Origin: Bacteroidales bacterium
GTDB lineage: Bacteria; Bacteroidota; Bacteroidia; Bacteroidales; JAADGE01
DNA length: 64,000 nucleotides
Assembly (NCBI GenBank): GCA_021108035.1
Contig: JAIORQ010000058.1
Location: 1-64,000 of the forward strand
Direction: 5' to 3'
Below are positions 45,186 through 54,699 of this stretch, in pieces. Position 1 is the stretch's first letter. Each line of letters opens with the position of its first letter. A program made the translations under genes and the position numbers. Below the pieces are notes generated by a model. That model made no database searches and was not told where the DNA came from. It was given only the letters and a program-made list of their open reading frames with translations.

Positions 45186-47378
45186 ATGAAACCGGAATCA
45201 AAAGAACTGACATATAAAGAAAAAAGAGCAGTTGTTCAAAAACAGTTCGAAGATTTCATTAAAGAATCTCCTCGAATTCAAAAACCGGAATCCTTATCAG
45301 TAATAAAAAAAGCATTTGAACTTGCTGATGATGCCCATTCAAAACAATTCAGGAAAACCGGATTGAAATTGCCTTATATTGTTCATCCGATAGCAGTTGC
45401 AAAGATCGTTACTACTGAAATGGGTTTTGGAAAAACATCAGCAGTTGCCGCTTTATTGCATGATGTTGTTGAAGACAGTAAAGGAAAATATACTTTAGAT
45501 GACCTAAAAGAAATATTCGGAAATGATGTTGCTCGTATTGTTGACGGTGTAACTAAAATTATCGAAGGATTTGATCCTAACAGCACAATTCAAGTTGAGA
45601 CTTTTAAGAAGTTTATCAACAATATGGCAGAAGATAAGCGAACTGCATTCATCAAGATAGCTGACAGGCTTCATAATTTGAGAACATTTGCCGGTATGAG
45701 AGAAAATTCTCAAATGATTAAGACAGCAGAATCCTATGATATTTATGCTCCCTTGGCTCATATGTTAGGTTTGCATGAAATAAAAAAAGAAATTGAGAAT
45801 TTGAGTTTCAAGTATAGAATGCCGTATGAATATAAAAAAACTAAAAACAAAGCAGATAGTTCATTAAACCGAAGAAAACAATATTTAAAAGAAATATCGG
45901 ATATTATTTATGAAAAGTTCCCAAAGAATAAATTTGTTTTCAGAATAGAATATACAGAAAGATCTTTGTACAGGGCATGGAGAATAACTCAAACAAAAAA
46001 GATAGGATTTAATGAGATTCATAATTTTAATTCGGTTCGGATTATTCTTAAACCAATGAAAACTTATTCTGAAAAACAACAATGTTTTAGTGCTTACTCA
46101 TATCTTACAGATCTATTCCCTGTGAGACAACATACTTTCAAAGATTGGATTACAAATCCAAAATCTAACGGATTTCAAGCATTAATTGCTGATATAATGT
46201 ATAAAGGCAAATGGGCTGAAGTACAAATCATGACTGAATGTATGAATGATGTTTCGAAAACAGGTTATGCATCAGGTTATGAAAACAAACATACAGAGAA
46301 TGTTTACAGATGGGTAAATTCAATTAAAGAAATTTTAAACAGTAAAGAGTTAACGAGCCAAGAAATATTAGAACTAATAAGACCCCAACATCGTGAGATA
46401 TATACCTTAAGCCCAAAAGGAGAAATTGTAAAACTTCCAAAAAATTCTACAGTATTAGATTTTGCATTTCAAATACATACTGATCTCGGCATTAATTTTC
46501 AAGCTGCAGAAGTTAACGGAAAACTTGTAAGTTATAATTACAGACTTGATAATGCCGATCAAGTAAAAATTATTTCTTCAGAAAAGAACGAACCCCGAAA
46601 AGAATGGATAAAGTCACTTGCGAGTCATCGAAATCGAAATATTTTAAGACAATATTTCAGAAAACAAAAGAGAAAGACTATTAAGGAAGGTGAAAAAAAG
46701 TTTACAGTAATTTGTGAAAAACAAAAGTTTGATGAGGGTATTATTTCAAAACTGATAAATAAGTATAATTGTGATGATATAGATGATTTTTATTATCGTG
46801 TAGCAAATGAAGTTATCACAGAAAATGATATAAATGCAACAATAAAAAACAGGAGAGGTGTTTTCGGAATTGTTTCAAATATACTGAGCAGTGAAAAAAT
46901 TGAAACCGGTCAGCAGAAAAAATTTAGTTCGAAAGATATCTTTTTTATCAAGGATCTTGATAATATCTCATTTGCAAAATGTTGCAGACCTGTTGTAGGA
47001 GATACTGTTATGGTTTACAGAAAAGAAAAAAATAAATTTATTGTTCACAGAAGTGATTGCAAGCAAGCGAAGAATTTAAATTCAACTGACGGAAAAAACA
47101 CAGCAAAAGCATATTGGGATATAGTTGATGATATTATGTTCCGAACAACTATCAAGTTCAATGGTGTTGATAATAAAGGCTTATTATCTGAAATGATAGT
47201 TATTATATCTAATGAGCATAATATAAATATGACATCTTTAATAGTATCTGCTGAAAAAAATACATTTAAAGGAACAATTGGTTTAATGGTTTCAAATGTT
47301 GACAGCATTAACAATATATTAAAAAAAATCAGAAAAATTAAATATATAAAAAAAGCATACAGAGTTTCAAAAGAGTAA
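45186..47378 (+). CDS. RelA/SpoT homologue with intact hydrolase and decayed synthetase
   Basis: The full-length bifunctional layout is present: HD hydrolase (about 35-190; H92-D93-V-V-E96-D97 and IADRLHNLRT), synthetase-like (about 235-350), TGS (about 385-445), conserved-Cys region (FAKCCRPVVGD) and ACT (about 650-728). Hydrolase residues are canonical. In the synthetase, GRxK is replaced by YTER, the catalytic Asp of the DLFAVR motif by Asn (EIHNFNSVRII), and the YxxLH His by Ile (NGFQALI). It should therefore only degrade (p)ppGpp. It complements the 39947 homologue, which has the opposite pattern. Normal length (730 residues). Confidence 0.88.
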   Translation: MKPESKELTYKEKRAVVQKQFEDFIKESPRIQKPESLSVIKKAFELADDAHSKQFRKTGLKLPYIVHPIAVAKIVTTEMGFGKTSAVAALLHDVVEDSKGKYTLDDLKEIFGNDVARIVDGVTKIIEGFDPNSTIQVETFKKFINNMAEDKRTAFIKIADRLHNLRTFAGMRENSQMIKTAESYDIYAPLAHMLGLHEIKKEIENLSFKYRMPYEYKKTKNKADSSLNRRKQYLKEISDIIYEKFPKNKFVFRIEYTERSLYRAWRITQTKKIGFNEIHNFNSVRIILKPMKTYSEKQQCFSAYSYLTDLFPVRQHTFKDWITNPKSNGFQALIADIMYKGKWAEVQIMTECMNDVSKTGYASGYENKHTENVYRWVNSIKEILNSKELTSQEILELIRPQHREIYTLSPKGEIVKLPKNSTVLDFAFQIHTDLGINFQAAEVNGKLVSYNYRLDNADQVKIISSEKNEPRKEWIKSLASHRNRNILRQYFRKQKRKTIKEGEKKFTVICEKQKFDEGIISKLINKYNCDDIDDFYYRVANEVITENDINATIKNRRGVFGIVSNILSSEKIETGQQKKFSSKDIFFIKDLDNISFAKCCRPVVGDTVMVYRKEKNKFIVHRSDCKQAKNLNSTDGKNTAKAYWDIVDDIMFRTTIKFNGVDNKGLLSEMIVIISNEHNINMTSLIVSAEKNTFKGTIGLMVSNVDSINNILKKIRKIKYIKKAYRVSKE

Positions 47379-47385
47379 GTAAAAA

Positions 47386-47655
47386 TTAAGGGCATTCCTA
47401 AAAACTCATTCGCATCAAAATTTCCATAGCTTTTCATAGACAATCCAAATTTATGAAACACTATAGGGATAATGTGATGAAATTTGGTGAAGTATATGAA
47501 AAGCTATGGAAACCCTTTGGGAACAAAGATAACAAATAATCTGCTTCGTCAATTTTTTTTGAAATAGCTAATGCTATTCCAAAAAAAAATATGACTTGCA
47601 TCTCATTTGTTCTATTTATTTTTTGAAAGAAATGAGTTTTTAGGAATGCCCTTAA
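47386..47655. repeat. 270-bp nested inverted-repeat element
   Basis: A perfect 25-bp terminal inverted repeat (47386-47410 against 47631-47655; inner part GGCATTCCTAAAAACTC) encloses a perfect 18-bp repeat (47421-47438 against 47495-47512) and a third A/T-tract hairpin around 47555-47590. There is no coding capacity. It begins 8 bp after the RelA/SpoT stop codon and resembles a MITE in design. No flanking target duplication was identified. Confidence 0.75.
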
Positions 47656-47761
47656 GGCACTATCACTAATTTTGTGGGAATTTTACAAAAACCAACAAAT
47701 TATTTCCTGAAAATAATTAAAAACCGGTAAAATAACGGCAGAACTAAAAATAAACAAATAT

Positions 47762-49045
47762 ATGCTGAACAGAAAGATACAACCGGAATTCAAAACATTA
47801 GATAAACTTGTTATGTCTCAAGCAAAAGAAATTAAGTTATCTAACGGAATTCCTTTTTATGCAGTAAATTCCGGAGAGCAAGATGTTGTAAGGATTGACT
47901 TTGTTTTTTTTAATTCCGGTTCTGTTTACTCAGAAAATCCTTTAATTCCGGAAGCTGCCAATTCTTTAATTGAAGCAGGATCGTTAAATATGACATCTGC
48001 AAAAACAGCTGAAGAGTTGGATTTCTACGGAGCTTATCTTGACTTATATGTAGGAATGCATACCGGACAGATAATTCTCTATACTTTAAATAAATATTTG
48101 GATAAAACACTTAAGATAGTTTCTGAAATGATCTTTCATGCTGTATATCCTCAAAATGAAGTTGAGATATTTCTGCAAAACAAATTTCAAAATTTCTTAA
48201 TAAGCAGACAAAAAACAGAGGTTTTATCTAAAGAACTATTTACTGAAGTTATATTCGGAAAAAGTCATCCGTACGGAAGAATTATTAAAAAAGAAGATTT
48301 TGAAAATATTGATTCAAACATTTTATCAGATTTTTTTCAAAAGCATTATACTCTGCATAATTTAAAAATAATTATGTCCGGAAAAGTTTCCGAATTACAA
48401 TTAAAAACATTAGATGATTATTTCGGAAATAAAGAAGTAATCTGTATGCCTGAAAATAATGAGATTGATTATACAATTATTCATCCTGAACAACGTGTTT
48501 ATTTTAAAGAGTTAGATAATACAGTTCAATCCTCATTAAGGATAGGAAAAATTACGATTAATAAGCATCATCCTGATTTTTTTAAATTAAATATTACAGG
48601 TATTATCTTCGGCGGATATTTTGGTTCCAGACTTATGACTAATATCAGAGAGGATAAAGGTTATACTTATGGTATTTATGCAGGCAATTTATCTTTAATC
48701 AACGCAGGTATTTTTACTATATCGGCCGAGTCAGGAAAAGATGTTTACCAAAAAGCAATTGAAGAAATATATAAGGAACTTAAAATATTAAGAACAGAAT
48801 TTGTATCCGAGGAAGAGTTAGAGAGGGTAAAAAATTGGTTGATAGGAAGTTTGGCAAAAACATTTGATGGTCCTTTTGCTCCGGCAGATGCCTTTAAGTC
48901 AATATTAACTTATAACCAAACATACGATTACTTTGATAGTTACTTTGATACTGTAAAAACAATAACTCCTGATATGATAAGAGCAACTGCAGAAAAATAT
49001 TTACATGAAGACAGTATGTATCAGGTTGTTGCGAGAAGCAAATAA
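47762..49045 (+). CDS. M16-like protein lacking the zinc motif
   Basis: Two M16 (insulinase/mitochondrial-processing-peptidase) domains are recognisable, about 20-215 and 220-425, the second with FGGYFGSRLMTNIREDKGYTYG, the conserved substrate-binding stretch. At the place of the HxxEH zinc motif the protein reads EAANSLIEAGS, so it has no metal site and is catalytically dead. In Bacteroidota such subunits pair with an active M16 protein usually encoded immediately upstream. Here that position holds the 270-bp repeat and the RelA/SpoT gene. It has no signal peptide, so it may be cytoplasmic. The active partner must lie elsewhere or be lost. Confidence 0.82.
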   Translation: MLNRKIQPEFKTLDKLVMSQAKEIKLSNGIPFYAVNSGEQDVVRIDFVFFNSGSVYSENPLIPEAANSLIEAGSLNMTSAKTAEELDFYGAYLDLYVGMHTGQIILYTLNKYLDKTLKIVSEMIFHAVYPQNEVEIFLQNKFQNFLISRQKTEVLSKELFTEVIFGKSHPYGRIIKKEDFENIDSNILSDFFQKHYTLHNLKIIMSGKVSELQLKTLDDYFGNKEVICMPENNEIDYTIIHPEQRVYFKELDNTVQSSLRIGKITINKHHPDFFKLNITGIIFGGYFGSRLMTNIREDKGYTYGIYAGNLSLINAGIFTISAESGKDVYQKAIEEIYKELKILRTEFVSEEELERVKNWLIGSLAKTFDGPFAPADAFKSILTYNQTYDYFDSYFDTVKTITPDMIRATAEKYLHEDSMYQVVARSK

Positions 49046-49076
49046 AAAAACCTGCTTTAAAAAAGCAGGTTTTTTT
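49044..49076. terminator. bidirectional rho-independent terminator
   Basis: A perfect 15-bp stem (ACCTGCTTT core, 49044-49058 against 49062-49076) with an AAA loop is flanked by A-run and T-run on either side. It separates the M16-like gene from the convergent universal-stress gene and would work for both. Confidence 0.88.
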
Positions 49077-49098
49077 AATATTTATTCACATAATTATA

Positions 49099-49950
49099 CT
49101 AATATCTTGCCCAAGTTGTTTTTTTAGTTTCAATAGGATTAATACAAATGACAGGAATCTGAGAAGTGTTATAAATTATTTTTTCGTCCCAAGATGAGAA
49201 AAATAAACTTTTATCTTTATTAACTAATGTCATAATTAATTCAGCTTCGTTTTGTACAGCATAATCAACAACTTGCTTTGCAAAATTCCCTTCAGTAGGA
49301 GAAGATACTTTATCAACATACTTTACACCAAATTCATCAAATAAGTTTTTAATCTGCTTTGTAATACTCATGATTCTGTTTTTATAGAATCTTCCTGATT
49401 CAAATTTAGGAATCATATGAACAGTTGCATTAAACATCTTTGCAATATTAATTGCCCAAGTTACTTTTTGTCTGTCTTGAGTTGATGCAGTTATCGGGAA
49501 AACTATGTTGTTATAACCTTCAGTATATTGTCTTTTTTGAACAATAATAGTAGGTGTATTTGTTACACTTATTACTTTAAGCACATAACTTCCGGTAATC
49601 TTTTGAAACCCGACTTTACCGTGAGTACCTATCATTATAAGTTTAGCACCGACTTTATCACTTGCTTCCTTAATATTATCAAATAAATCTCCGTTCTTTA
49701 TTAAATATTCAACTTGAACATTAAAATTATTTGAAGCTTCGTTTGCAATTTTTTCTAATTTTTCAGAAATAACGTCTTCATCTAAATTTTCTTCATCTAA
49801 ATATTTATCAGTATCTTTATTGATAACATGCAACAAAATAACCCTGTACTTCATTATTGCCGCAATTGATGCACCATGCTCAATTGCATTTTGGCATACT
49901 TCTGAAAAATCAGTCGGAATTAAAATTACATCATTTTTAGCTTTTTCCAT
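49099..49950 (-). CDS. universal stress protein, two UspA domains
   Basis: Two tandem Usp folds (about 5-140 and 147-275), the usual length for Bacteroidota (283 residues). The first ends GTHGKVGFQKITGSY, close to the ATP-binding GxxG-x9-G(S/T) motif but one residue shorter. The second lacks it (TLVNKDKSLFFSSWDE). It is probably a cytoplasmic stress or energy-signal protein. It starts MEKAKNDVILIPTDFSE and is monocistronic, with the bidirectional terminator at its end. Confidence 0.87.
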   Translation of the reverse strand: MEKAKNDVILIPTDFSEVCQNAIEHGASIAAIMKYRVILLHVINKDTDKYLDEENLDEDVISEKLEKIANEASNNFNVQVEYLIKNGDLFDNIKEASDKVGAKLIMIGTHGKVGFQKITGSYVLKVISVTNTPTIIVQKRQYTEGYNNIVFPITASTQDRQKVTWAINIAKMFNATVHMIPKFESGRFYKNRIMSITKQIKNLFDEFGVKYVDKVSSPTEGNFAKQVVDYAVQNEAELIMTLVNKDKSLFFSSWDEKIIYNTSQIPVICINPIETKKTTWARY

Positions 49951-50281
49951 AACATGTTTTGTTTTTTTTTTAACTAAATGATTAATGCAAATATTTAAAT
50001 TGCGTTATAAAATTATTGAAAATAACTTAAGAAACCAAATAATTTTCTGTTTTTTTTATTTTGATTCTTTTTCCGGCAATTAAATAAGTCAATTATGCGA
50101 AAATATTTTATTTTTGTTTTCAAAAAAAATATTCTGTTAATATGTGTAATTATTAAACAGAATTAGTACTTATCAAAGATTATAATAACTAATCTTAAAT
50201 GTAGTATTTTAATTTTTACAGGCAAAGTTATTAAAATTTTATTAATTATTTGTTTTCAAAGATTATTTTTAAAAATGAATT
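49951..50281. other. divergent spacer
   Basis: A very AT-rich region between the divergent stress-protein and xerD genes. It must hold both promoters, but I see only a near-match -7 element (minus strand, about 49988-49995). No repeats or coding frames. Confidence 0.4.
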
Positions 50282-51190
50282 ATGGAAGAAAAAAAAATCA
50301 ATAATAATTGGTTACAATTAATAAATGATTTTAAATATTATTTAAAACTTGAAAGATCATTATCAGATAATTCAGTACAAGCTTATTTAAATGATATAAA
50401 TAAACTTGCTCTTTATACAGAAAAAGATCCGAATAATATTGATTTAAAGGAACTTGAAAGCTTTATTTATGAACTTAATAAAACTTTAATCAGTGCAAGA
50501 TCTCAAGCAAGAATTATCTCCGGAATAAAAGCATTTTATCATTTTTTAATACAAGAAGAATTAATAACGGATAATCCGACCGAATTACTGGAATCTCCTA
50601 AAATAGGCAGAAAACTTCCTGATGTTTTATCAGTTAATGAAATCAATTTGCTGCAATCAAAAATTGACTTAAGTAAGCCCGAGGGTCACAGGAATAAAGC
50701 TATTATTGAGACGTTGTACAGTTGCGGATTAAGAGTTTCTGAATTAACTGATTTGAAAATATCAAACTTACACTTTAAAGAAGGCTATATATTAGTTTCC
50801 GGAAAGGGAAGTAAGCAGCGTATTATACCGATTGGTGAATGTGCAATGGAGGAAATTAGTTTTTATCGAACACATTTCAGAAACACTCTAAATATTTTAC
50901 CCGAATATAGTGATATTCTTTTTCTGAACAGAAGAGGAAAACAAATAACAAGAGTAATGATTTTCACAATTGTAAAAAATCTTGCAATAAAAGCCGGAAT
51001 AAAAAAAAATATCAGCCCCCATACATTCAGACATTCATTTGCAACCCACTTAATTGAGGGCGGTGCAGATTTAAGAGCTGTACAAGAAATGCTTGGACAT
51101 GAATCAATTATTACAACAGAAATCTACACACATATTGACAGAGAATATTTAAAACAGGTAGTGAATGACTATCATCCGAGAAGCAGGTAA
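50282..51190 (+). CDS. xerD: tyrosine recombinase XerD
   Basis: An N-terminal SAM-like core-binding domain (about 12-98) and a catalytic domain (about 112-290) with the full set R151 (GLRVSEL), K175, H247 and R250 (SPHTFRHSFATHL), H273 (LGHESI) and Tyr282 (IYTHID). Length (302 residues) and the C-terminal YHPR are typical of XerD in Bacteroidota. It resolves chromosome dimers at dif with XerC and FtsK. No integron, phage genes or att repeats lie nearby, so a housekeeping role is favoured. XerC versus XerD identity was judged by pattern only. Confidence 0.88.
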   Translation: MEEKKINNNWLQLINDFKYYLKLERSLSDNSVQAYLNDINKLALYTEKDPNNIDLKELESFIYELNKTLISARSQARIISGIKAFYHFLIQEELITDNPTELLESPKIGRKLPDVLSVNEINLLQSKIDLSKPEGHRNKAIIETLYSCGLRVSELTDLKISNLHFKEGYILVSGKGSKQRIIPIGECAMEEISFYRTHFRNTLNILPEYSDILFLNRRGKQITRVMIFTIVKNLAIKAGIKKNISPHTFRHSFATHLIEGGADLRAVQEMLGHESIITTEIYTHIDREYLKQVVNDYHPRSR

Positions 51191-51290
51191 TTTCATCAAC
51201 TTATTCTATTATTTGATCATTTTAATATCTTTTTTTTTTTGAAAGAAAATATATTTGATCTGATTATTAATTTTAACACTAATTATTACA

Positions 51291-54200
51291 ATGAAGAAAC
51301 TTGAAGACAGAAAATTTAAAATAAAATTGATATGCATAATTATATCAATAATTATAATAACCGGTTGTTTTGTTTATTTTATTTTTTTTCACGATAAAGA
51401 AGATCTTGATTTTAAATATCCTGCACCTTTTCTTTCTGTTGATCCGGCATGGGCAGATACTACATTAAAATATATGTCCCTTGAAGAAAAATTAGGGCAA
51501 CTTATTTTTTATAATGCCGAAAATATTAATAATGATTCAAAAGATTCTGTTTTGAAAGTTCTGTATGAAACTAATCCGGGTGGTATTAGTTTTACAACTG
51601 ATTCTCTTGGTAACTTTGTAAGAATCCAAAATACAATTCAAAAAATCTCAAAGATCAATTTATTTACATTAGTTCCTTCAAAAACAGGAACAGGAGAATT
51701 TAAGGATATACCTGAATTCCCCACATTGCATAATTTATTTGCTGTTGAAGATGATTCTCTGAAGACAGATTATTTGAAAAGTCTCACTAAAATTAATAAA
51801 AAACTGAATATTTCATTCAGTAGCTTTCCGCTTAGTCGTTTTGAGTCAACTGATTCAACTTATTCAGATGATTATTACAAAATTCTTTCGGCTTATATTA
51901 AAGAATTCAGTAATAATAAAACATTAACAAGTATTAATGATGCAAACTTTTTAAATCCTGATTCTTTTAATTTTATTAAAAATAAAAATTTTATAAGTGC
52001 CGGTTTATCGGGTGTAATTTATAACAAACCCGGTTTTAAATCCGAGAATCCGTATGACTTAAAAGACAATCTCAACAAATTATATAATTTTGGCGGAATT
52101 ATTTTTGCCGACATAGATTCGTTGCTGTTATCAGAAGAAGAAATTATAAAGTATTTTAACAATAATGCTGAAATGTTCTTTACAAATAAACCAAAAGAAC
52201 TAATTATATTATTATTAAAATTAGTGAAAGATGAAAAAATTAATATTGAAAAAATTAATAAGGCAGTAAGAAAAATATTACTTGCTAAAACTTGGGTTGA
52301 GATTGATCAAAATATATGCATTGATGCAGACAGCATTCAATCTGAAATAAATGATATATCAAATATTATTACAAAAAGAGCCGTTTATCGGAATTCCGTA
52401 ACATTAATCAGAAATTCGAATAATCAAATACCGTATAAAAGTTTAAAAAACAGGTATTTTAATCTTATTGAGATAGGATCAAATAAATTGTCTTCATTTT
52501 ACAATACATTAAACGAATATTATTATGTCAAATCATCATACTTTGATCCTGCCGACAGTAAAATGATTGAGAAAATTGAAAAGATTAAAAAAAGATCAGA
52601 TATTATTGTTTCAATAAATAATTATGAAATTGATACGGTTTTAATCAATGCTCTTCTACAAAACAATTCCTCAAAAACATTAAGTATTGTAAATTTCGGT
52701 AAGTCTGAAAACTTGCAATTTCTTGACAGTTTTAAAACAATTATTCAAGTTTACGGGAATAGTGAATTTGAGCAGAAATTTGCTGCGGATGCTCTGTTTG
52801 GCGGAATAGCAGTTAAAGGAAAATTACCTGTATATGTAAACGACTCTTTACAATATGGTTTGTCTGTTAAAATTGACAAAGTGCGTGTGTCAAAAAGCCT
52901 TCCTGAAGAAGTTGGTTTAAATTCAAATATTCTTTTGCAAATTGATTCAATTGCAAAAAACGGTATTCGCAGAGGTGCTTTTCCCGGATGTCAAATAGTT
53001 ATTTTTAAAAGCGGAAATGTCGTATTAGATAAAACATACGGGTTTCATACATACAGTAAACAAAGACGAGTAAGAAAATCTGATCTTTATGATTTGGCAT
53101 CAATTACAAAGATTGCTGCTACCACTCTGGCAGCCATGCGAATGTATGATAAAGGGAGAATAAGATTAGATGATAAACTCGGTAAATTTTTTAGAGATAC
53201 CGGAATTGATTATTCGAATATAAAACCTGACACCATTATCAATATTGACACACTTCTGATAGCTGATATTAAAGATTTTAAGAAATTGTTGAGGTATCAA
53301 GATACATTACATATTAACGATTCAATGTTGATTGCTTATGACTCACTAATAGTTACAACAACACCAAAGAATAATATTTTTAAGGTAAGAATCAAGGATA
53401 TTCTTCTTCATAAATCAGGTATTACGCCTACATTACCAATTTTACCGTATCTATTATATCAGAAAAATTATTATGATTCATTAGAATTTATTAAGCAAAG
53501 ATTTTATAAAAATTTAAAAGCTGATACTCTAAACTATAATCCTAATATTCAGTATGATGTGAGGGGAGGGCTGAATAAGATTTATAATGAATATTTTTCA
53601 AGAAGGTATATTAAAGACAGTGCTCAAACAAAGATTGCCGATAATTTTTATTTTCAAAACAGATATTTTGATACTCTTTGGAATGATACAAAGCGATTAA
53701 GAGTTTATTCAAGAAAAATATATCAATACAGTGATATAAATATGATCTTATTACAACAAGCAATCGACAGTTTGAACAGAAGCAGTATAGACAAATACTT
53801 ATCCTATAATATTTATAAACCAATGGGTCTGACTACCATGTGTTATAAACCCACAAAATATTTTTCAAGAAATCGTATTACACCCACTGAAAACGAAAAA
53901 TATTGGAGACAACAGACTTTAAGAGGTAATGTACATGATCCTTCTGCAGCAATGCTTGGAGGAGTTTCCGGAAATGCCGGTTTATTTTCTGATGCTTATG
54001 ATTTAGCATTACTTGGGCAAATGTGGTTGAATGGCGGTTCTTATGGCGGAGTAAGGTATATTTCCAAGAGTACGATTAATAAATTTACCGGGTATCAAGA
54101 AGACAGCCACAGAGGATTAGGCTTTGATAAACCCGGAAGAAAGAGTATCATTGGAAATGGTGCACCTCCCGAATCATTCGGACATACAGGTTTCACCGGT

Positions 54201-54341
54201 ACATGCATTTGGGTTGATCCTGTTAATGATCTTGTTTATGTTTTTTTATCGAACAGAGTGCACCCCAATCAAAAGAATTGGAGAATTAATACATATAAGA
54301 TAAGACAAAAAATACATTCTGTTGTTTATAATGCAATGTAA
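51291..54341 (+). CDS. GH3-like / serine beta-lactamase-family fusion
   Basis: An N-terminal membrane anchor (about 11-33) is followed by a GH3-like region (about 48-350; DPAWADTTLKYMSLEEKLGQ is the family opening), a GH3 C-terminal-like domain (about 365-535) and a class C beta-lactamase-type domain (about 555-1016). The last has S604-I-T-K607, Tyr813 in YSD, and H965-T-G. This fusion is common in Bacteroidota and is linked to peptidoglycan turnover. Here the GH3 part lacks the KHFPGHG motif and is shortened, so only the serine hydrolase is likely active. It lies 100 bp after xerD and ends before a hairpin at 54360. Confidence 0.85.
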   Translation: MKKLEDRKFKIKLICIIISIIIITGCFVYFIFFHDKEDLDFKYPAPFLSVDPAWADTTLKYMSLEEKLGQLIFYNAENINNDSKDSVLKVLYETNPGGISFTTDSLGNFVRIQNTIQKISKINLFTLVPSKTGTGEFKDIPEFPTLHNLFAVEDDSLKTDYLKSLTKINKKLNISFSSFPLSRFESTDSTYSDDYYKILSAYIKEFSNNKTLTSINDANFLNPDSFNFIKNKNFISAGLSGVIYNKPGFKSENPYDLKDNLNKLYNFGGIIFADIDSLLLSEEEIIKYFNNNAEMFFTNKPKELIILLLKLVKDEKINIEKINKAVRKILLAKTWVEIDQNICIDADSIQSEINDISNIITKRAVYRNSVTLIRNSNNQIPYKSLKNRYFNLIEIGSNKLSSFYNTLNEYYYVKSSYFDPADSKMIEKIEKIKKRSDIIVSINNYEIDTVLINALLQNNSSKTLSIVNFGKSENLQFLDSFKTIIQVYGNSEFEQKFAADALFGGIAVKGKLPVYVNDSLQYGLSVKIDKVRVSKSLPEEVGLNSNILLQIDSIAKNGIRRGAFPGCQIVIFKSGNVVLDKTYGFHTYSKQRRVRKSDLYDLASITKIAATTLAAMRMYDKGRIRLDDKLGKFFRDTGIDYSNIKPDTIINIDTLLIADIKDFKKLLRYQDTLHINDSMLIAYDSLIVTTTPKNNIFKVRIKDILLHKSGITPTLPILPYLLYQKNYYDSLEFIKQRFYKNLKADTLNYNPNIQYDVRGGLNKIYNEYFSRRYIKDSAQTKIADNFYFQNRYFDTLWNDTKRLRVYSRKIYQYSDINMILLQQAIDSLNRSSIDKYLSYNIYKPMGLTTMCYKPTKYFSRNRITPTENEKYWRQQTLRGNVHDPSAAMLGGVSGNAGLFSDAYDLALLGQMWLNGGSYGGVRYISKSTINKFTGYQEDSHRGLGFDKPGRKSIIGNGAPPESFGHTGFTGTCIWVDPVNDLVYVFLSNRVHPNQKNWRINTYKIRQKIHSVVYNAM

Positions 54342-54359
54342 AAATAAAATTGTTTGAAA

Positions 54360-54475
54360 AGGTGCAAAGCAACTAATTCTGCAAAAGTCAAAAACATAGC
54401 ATGCTTACTGTCAATTAATTGAAAAGTTGCTATGCACCTCTTTTTGAGAAGTTGTTACTTTTCGGAGTAGGCTCA
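54360..54475. repeat. hairpin with U-run and remnant of the 131-bp repeat
   Basis: A 14-bp repeat with one mismatch (AGGTGCAAAGCAAC at 54360-54373 against 54426-54439) ends in CTCTTTTT, so it can act as a terminator for the GH3 gene. Its left part resembles 20939-20985. At 54457-54475 the right end of the 131-bp element recurs (ACTTTTCGGAGTAGGCTCA). The spacer to 54699 otherwise shows no gene. Confidence 0.6.
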
Positions 54476-54699
54476 TTATTTAAATTTCCTGAAAACTCAT
54501 TTTATATCCAAATACAACTCCCGTAATTTCAGCTACGTACAGCAATTTTTATCTTATAAACTGCCTTAATAAATTTTAAATTGCCCTTCAGTCGTTAGTA
54601 CTAATTGTACGTGTCTTTTATTATTGTATGTTAAATTTTTACTTGATATTTGGAATGCAAAAGTTATTACAATTCTAATTAAAAACATACTAATAATTT

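Noticed and set aside
47045-47461. Minus-strand 138-codon frame over the end of the RelA/SpoT gene
   Set aside because: It overlaps the conserved ACT-domain coding sequence and has only hydrophobic low-complexity content.
50282-51190. XerD-like protein as integrase of a mobile island
   Set aside because: There is no att repeat, tRNA, phage or conjugation gene nearby, and length and motifs fit the housekeeping recombinase.
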